Notes under the pieces: model-generated
The model's database searches: none
What the model was told of the DNA's origin: nothing
The model's input: the letters and a program-made list of their open reading frames with translations, nothing else
Shown here: positions 21,698 through 21,854 of the stretch, piece by piece
Numbering within the stretch: position 1 is the stretch's first letter
How the letters are laid out: each line of letters begins with the position of its first letter
Assembly (NCBI GenBank): GCA_031553675.1
Contig: JAVBLF010000029.1
Location: 1-21,854, forward strand
Direction: 5' to 3'
DNA from: JAVBLF01 sp031553675
GTDB taxonomy: Bacteria > Bacillota > Clostridia > Christensenellales > CALWSW01
Length of the DNA: 21,854 nucleotides
Position numbers and translations under genes: made by a program

Positions 21698-21854
21698 ATG
21701 GGAACGCAAAGATATACGGAAGAGTTTCGGAGTAGCGCGGTACAGATGGTCATTGAAAAGCACATGTCGCCGGCAAAAGTAGCTGCCGAGCTGGGCGTAA
21801 CAGCGCACAGCGTGCGCGAATGGGTCAAGCAGCACGAAAACGGGCAACGCACCG
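21698..21854 (+). CDS. IS3-family transposase OrfA, partial
   Basis: The first 52 codons are visible, beginning MGTQRYTEEFRSSAVQMVIE and continuing through the helix-turn-helix AAELGVTAHSVREWVKQHE. This is the HTH_Tnp_1 domain of IS3-type OrfA, which recognises the element's ends. The ATG at 21698 follows AGGAGG. The gene runs off the window, so OrfB and the usual programmed frameshift between the two frames cannot be assessed. Confidence 0.85.
   Translation, partial: MGTQRYTEEFRSSAVQMVIEKHMSPAKVAAELGVTAHSVREWVKQHENGQRT

Larger units (their letters stand above)
21621..21854 (+). mobile_element. IS3-family insertion sequence, left end (truncated by window)
   Basis: TGAAGTGCGCCCC at 21621 resembles the TGA-starting terminal inverted repeats of IS3-family elements. 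It is followed by a promoter and the first transposase gene. The right end and target duplication lie beyond the window, so the exact boundary is approximate. Confidence 0.65.

Overview
The window looks like chromosomal DNA from a fairly GC-rich member of the Bacillota, most likely a Clostridia-type gut anaerobe. The evidence is strong GGAGG-type ribosome binding sites, frequent TTG and GTG starts, sigma-A promoters with 17-bp spacers, a YugP-type peptidase, PadR and SANT/Myb-like regulators, a family II pyrophosphatase with a CBS/DRTGG insert, and a sortase-type cell-wall signal. The genus cannot be named from the sequence alone.

Region 1 (1-9180) is mostly housekeeping. After a repeat-rich, gene-free start (1-385) come lipoate-protein ligase (-), a membrane-anchored metallophosphoesterase (+), a YugP-type zinc peptidase (+), an unrecognised 331-residue protein (-) divergent from asparaginyl-tRNA synthetase (+), and a SANT/Myb-like DNA-binding protein (+). 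Next are a 113-residue protein of unknown function (-) and a translationally coupled hydrolase/pseudouridine synthase pair (-).

Region 2 (9184-15155) is minus-strand and centred on the cell envelope. It holds an RlmI-like methyltransferase and a 724-residue secreted protein with a Pro-Thr tetrapeptide stalk and a C-terminal VPRTGD cell-wall signal. It also holds a compact two-RNA locus that looks like a type I toxin-antitoxin system: a 26-residue hydrophobic peptide whose ribosome binding site is locked in a hairpin, facing a short antisense RNA. A PadR / HAAS-like membrane protein / DUF4097 operon follows.

Region 3 (15200-19635) carries regulators: an XRE protein and an orphan LacI-type repressor (-), then a CBS-DRTGG manganese pyrophosphatase followed by an ArsR-type regulator (+).

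Region 4 (19667-21854) starts with tRNA-Glu(CUC) with its own promoter and terminator. Immediately downstream the sequence becomes AT-rich and holds accessory genes: a CFI-box-CTERM protein, a 108-residue unknown, a holin-like membrane protein, and the left end of an IS3-family element cut off by the window edge. This is best read as the edge of a genomic island next to a tRNA gene, although no integrase or second attachment site is visible. The most interesting items are the putative type I toxin-antitoxin locus (12661-12951), the repeat-stalk surface protein and the tRNA-Glu island.
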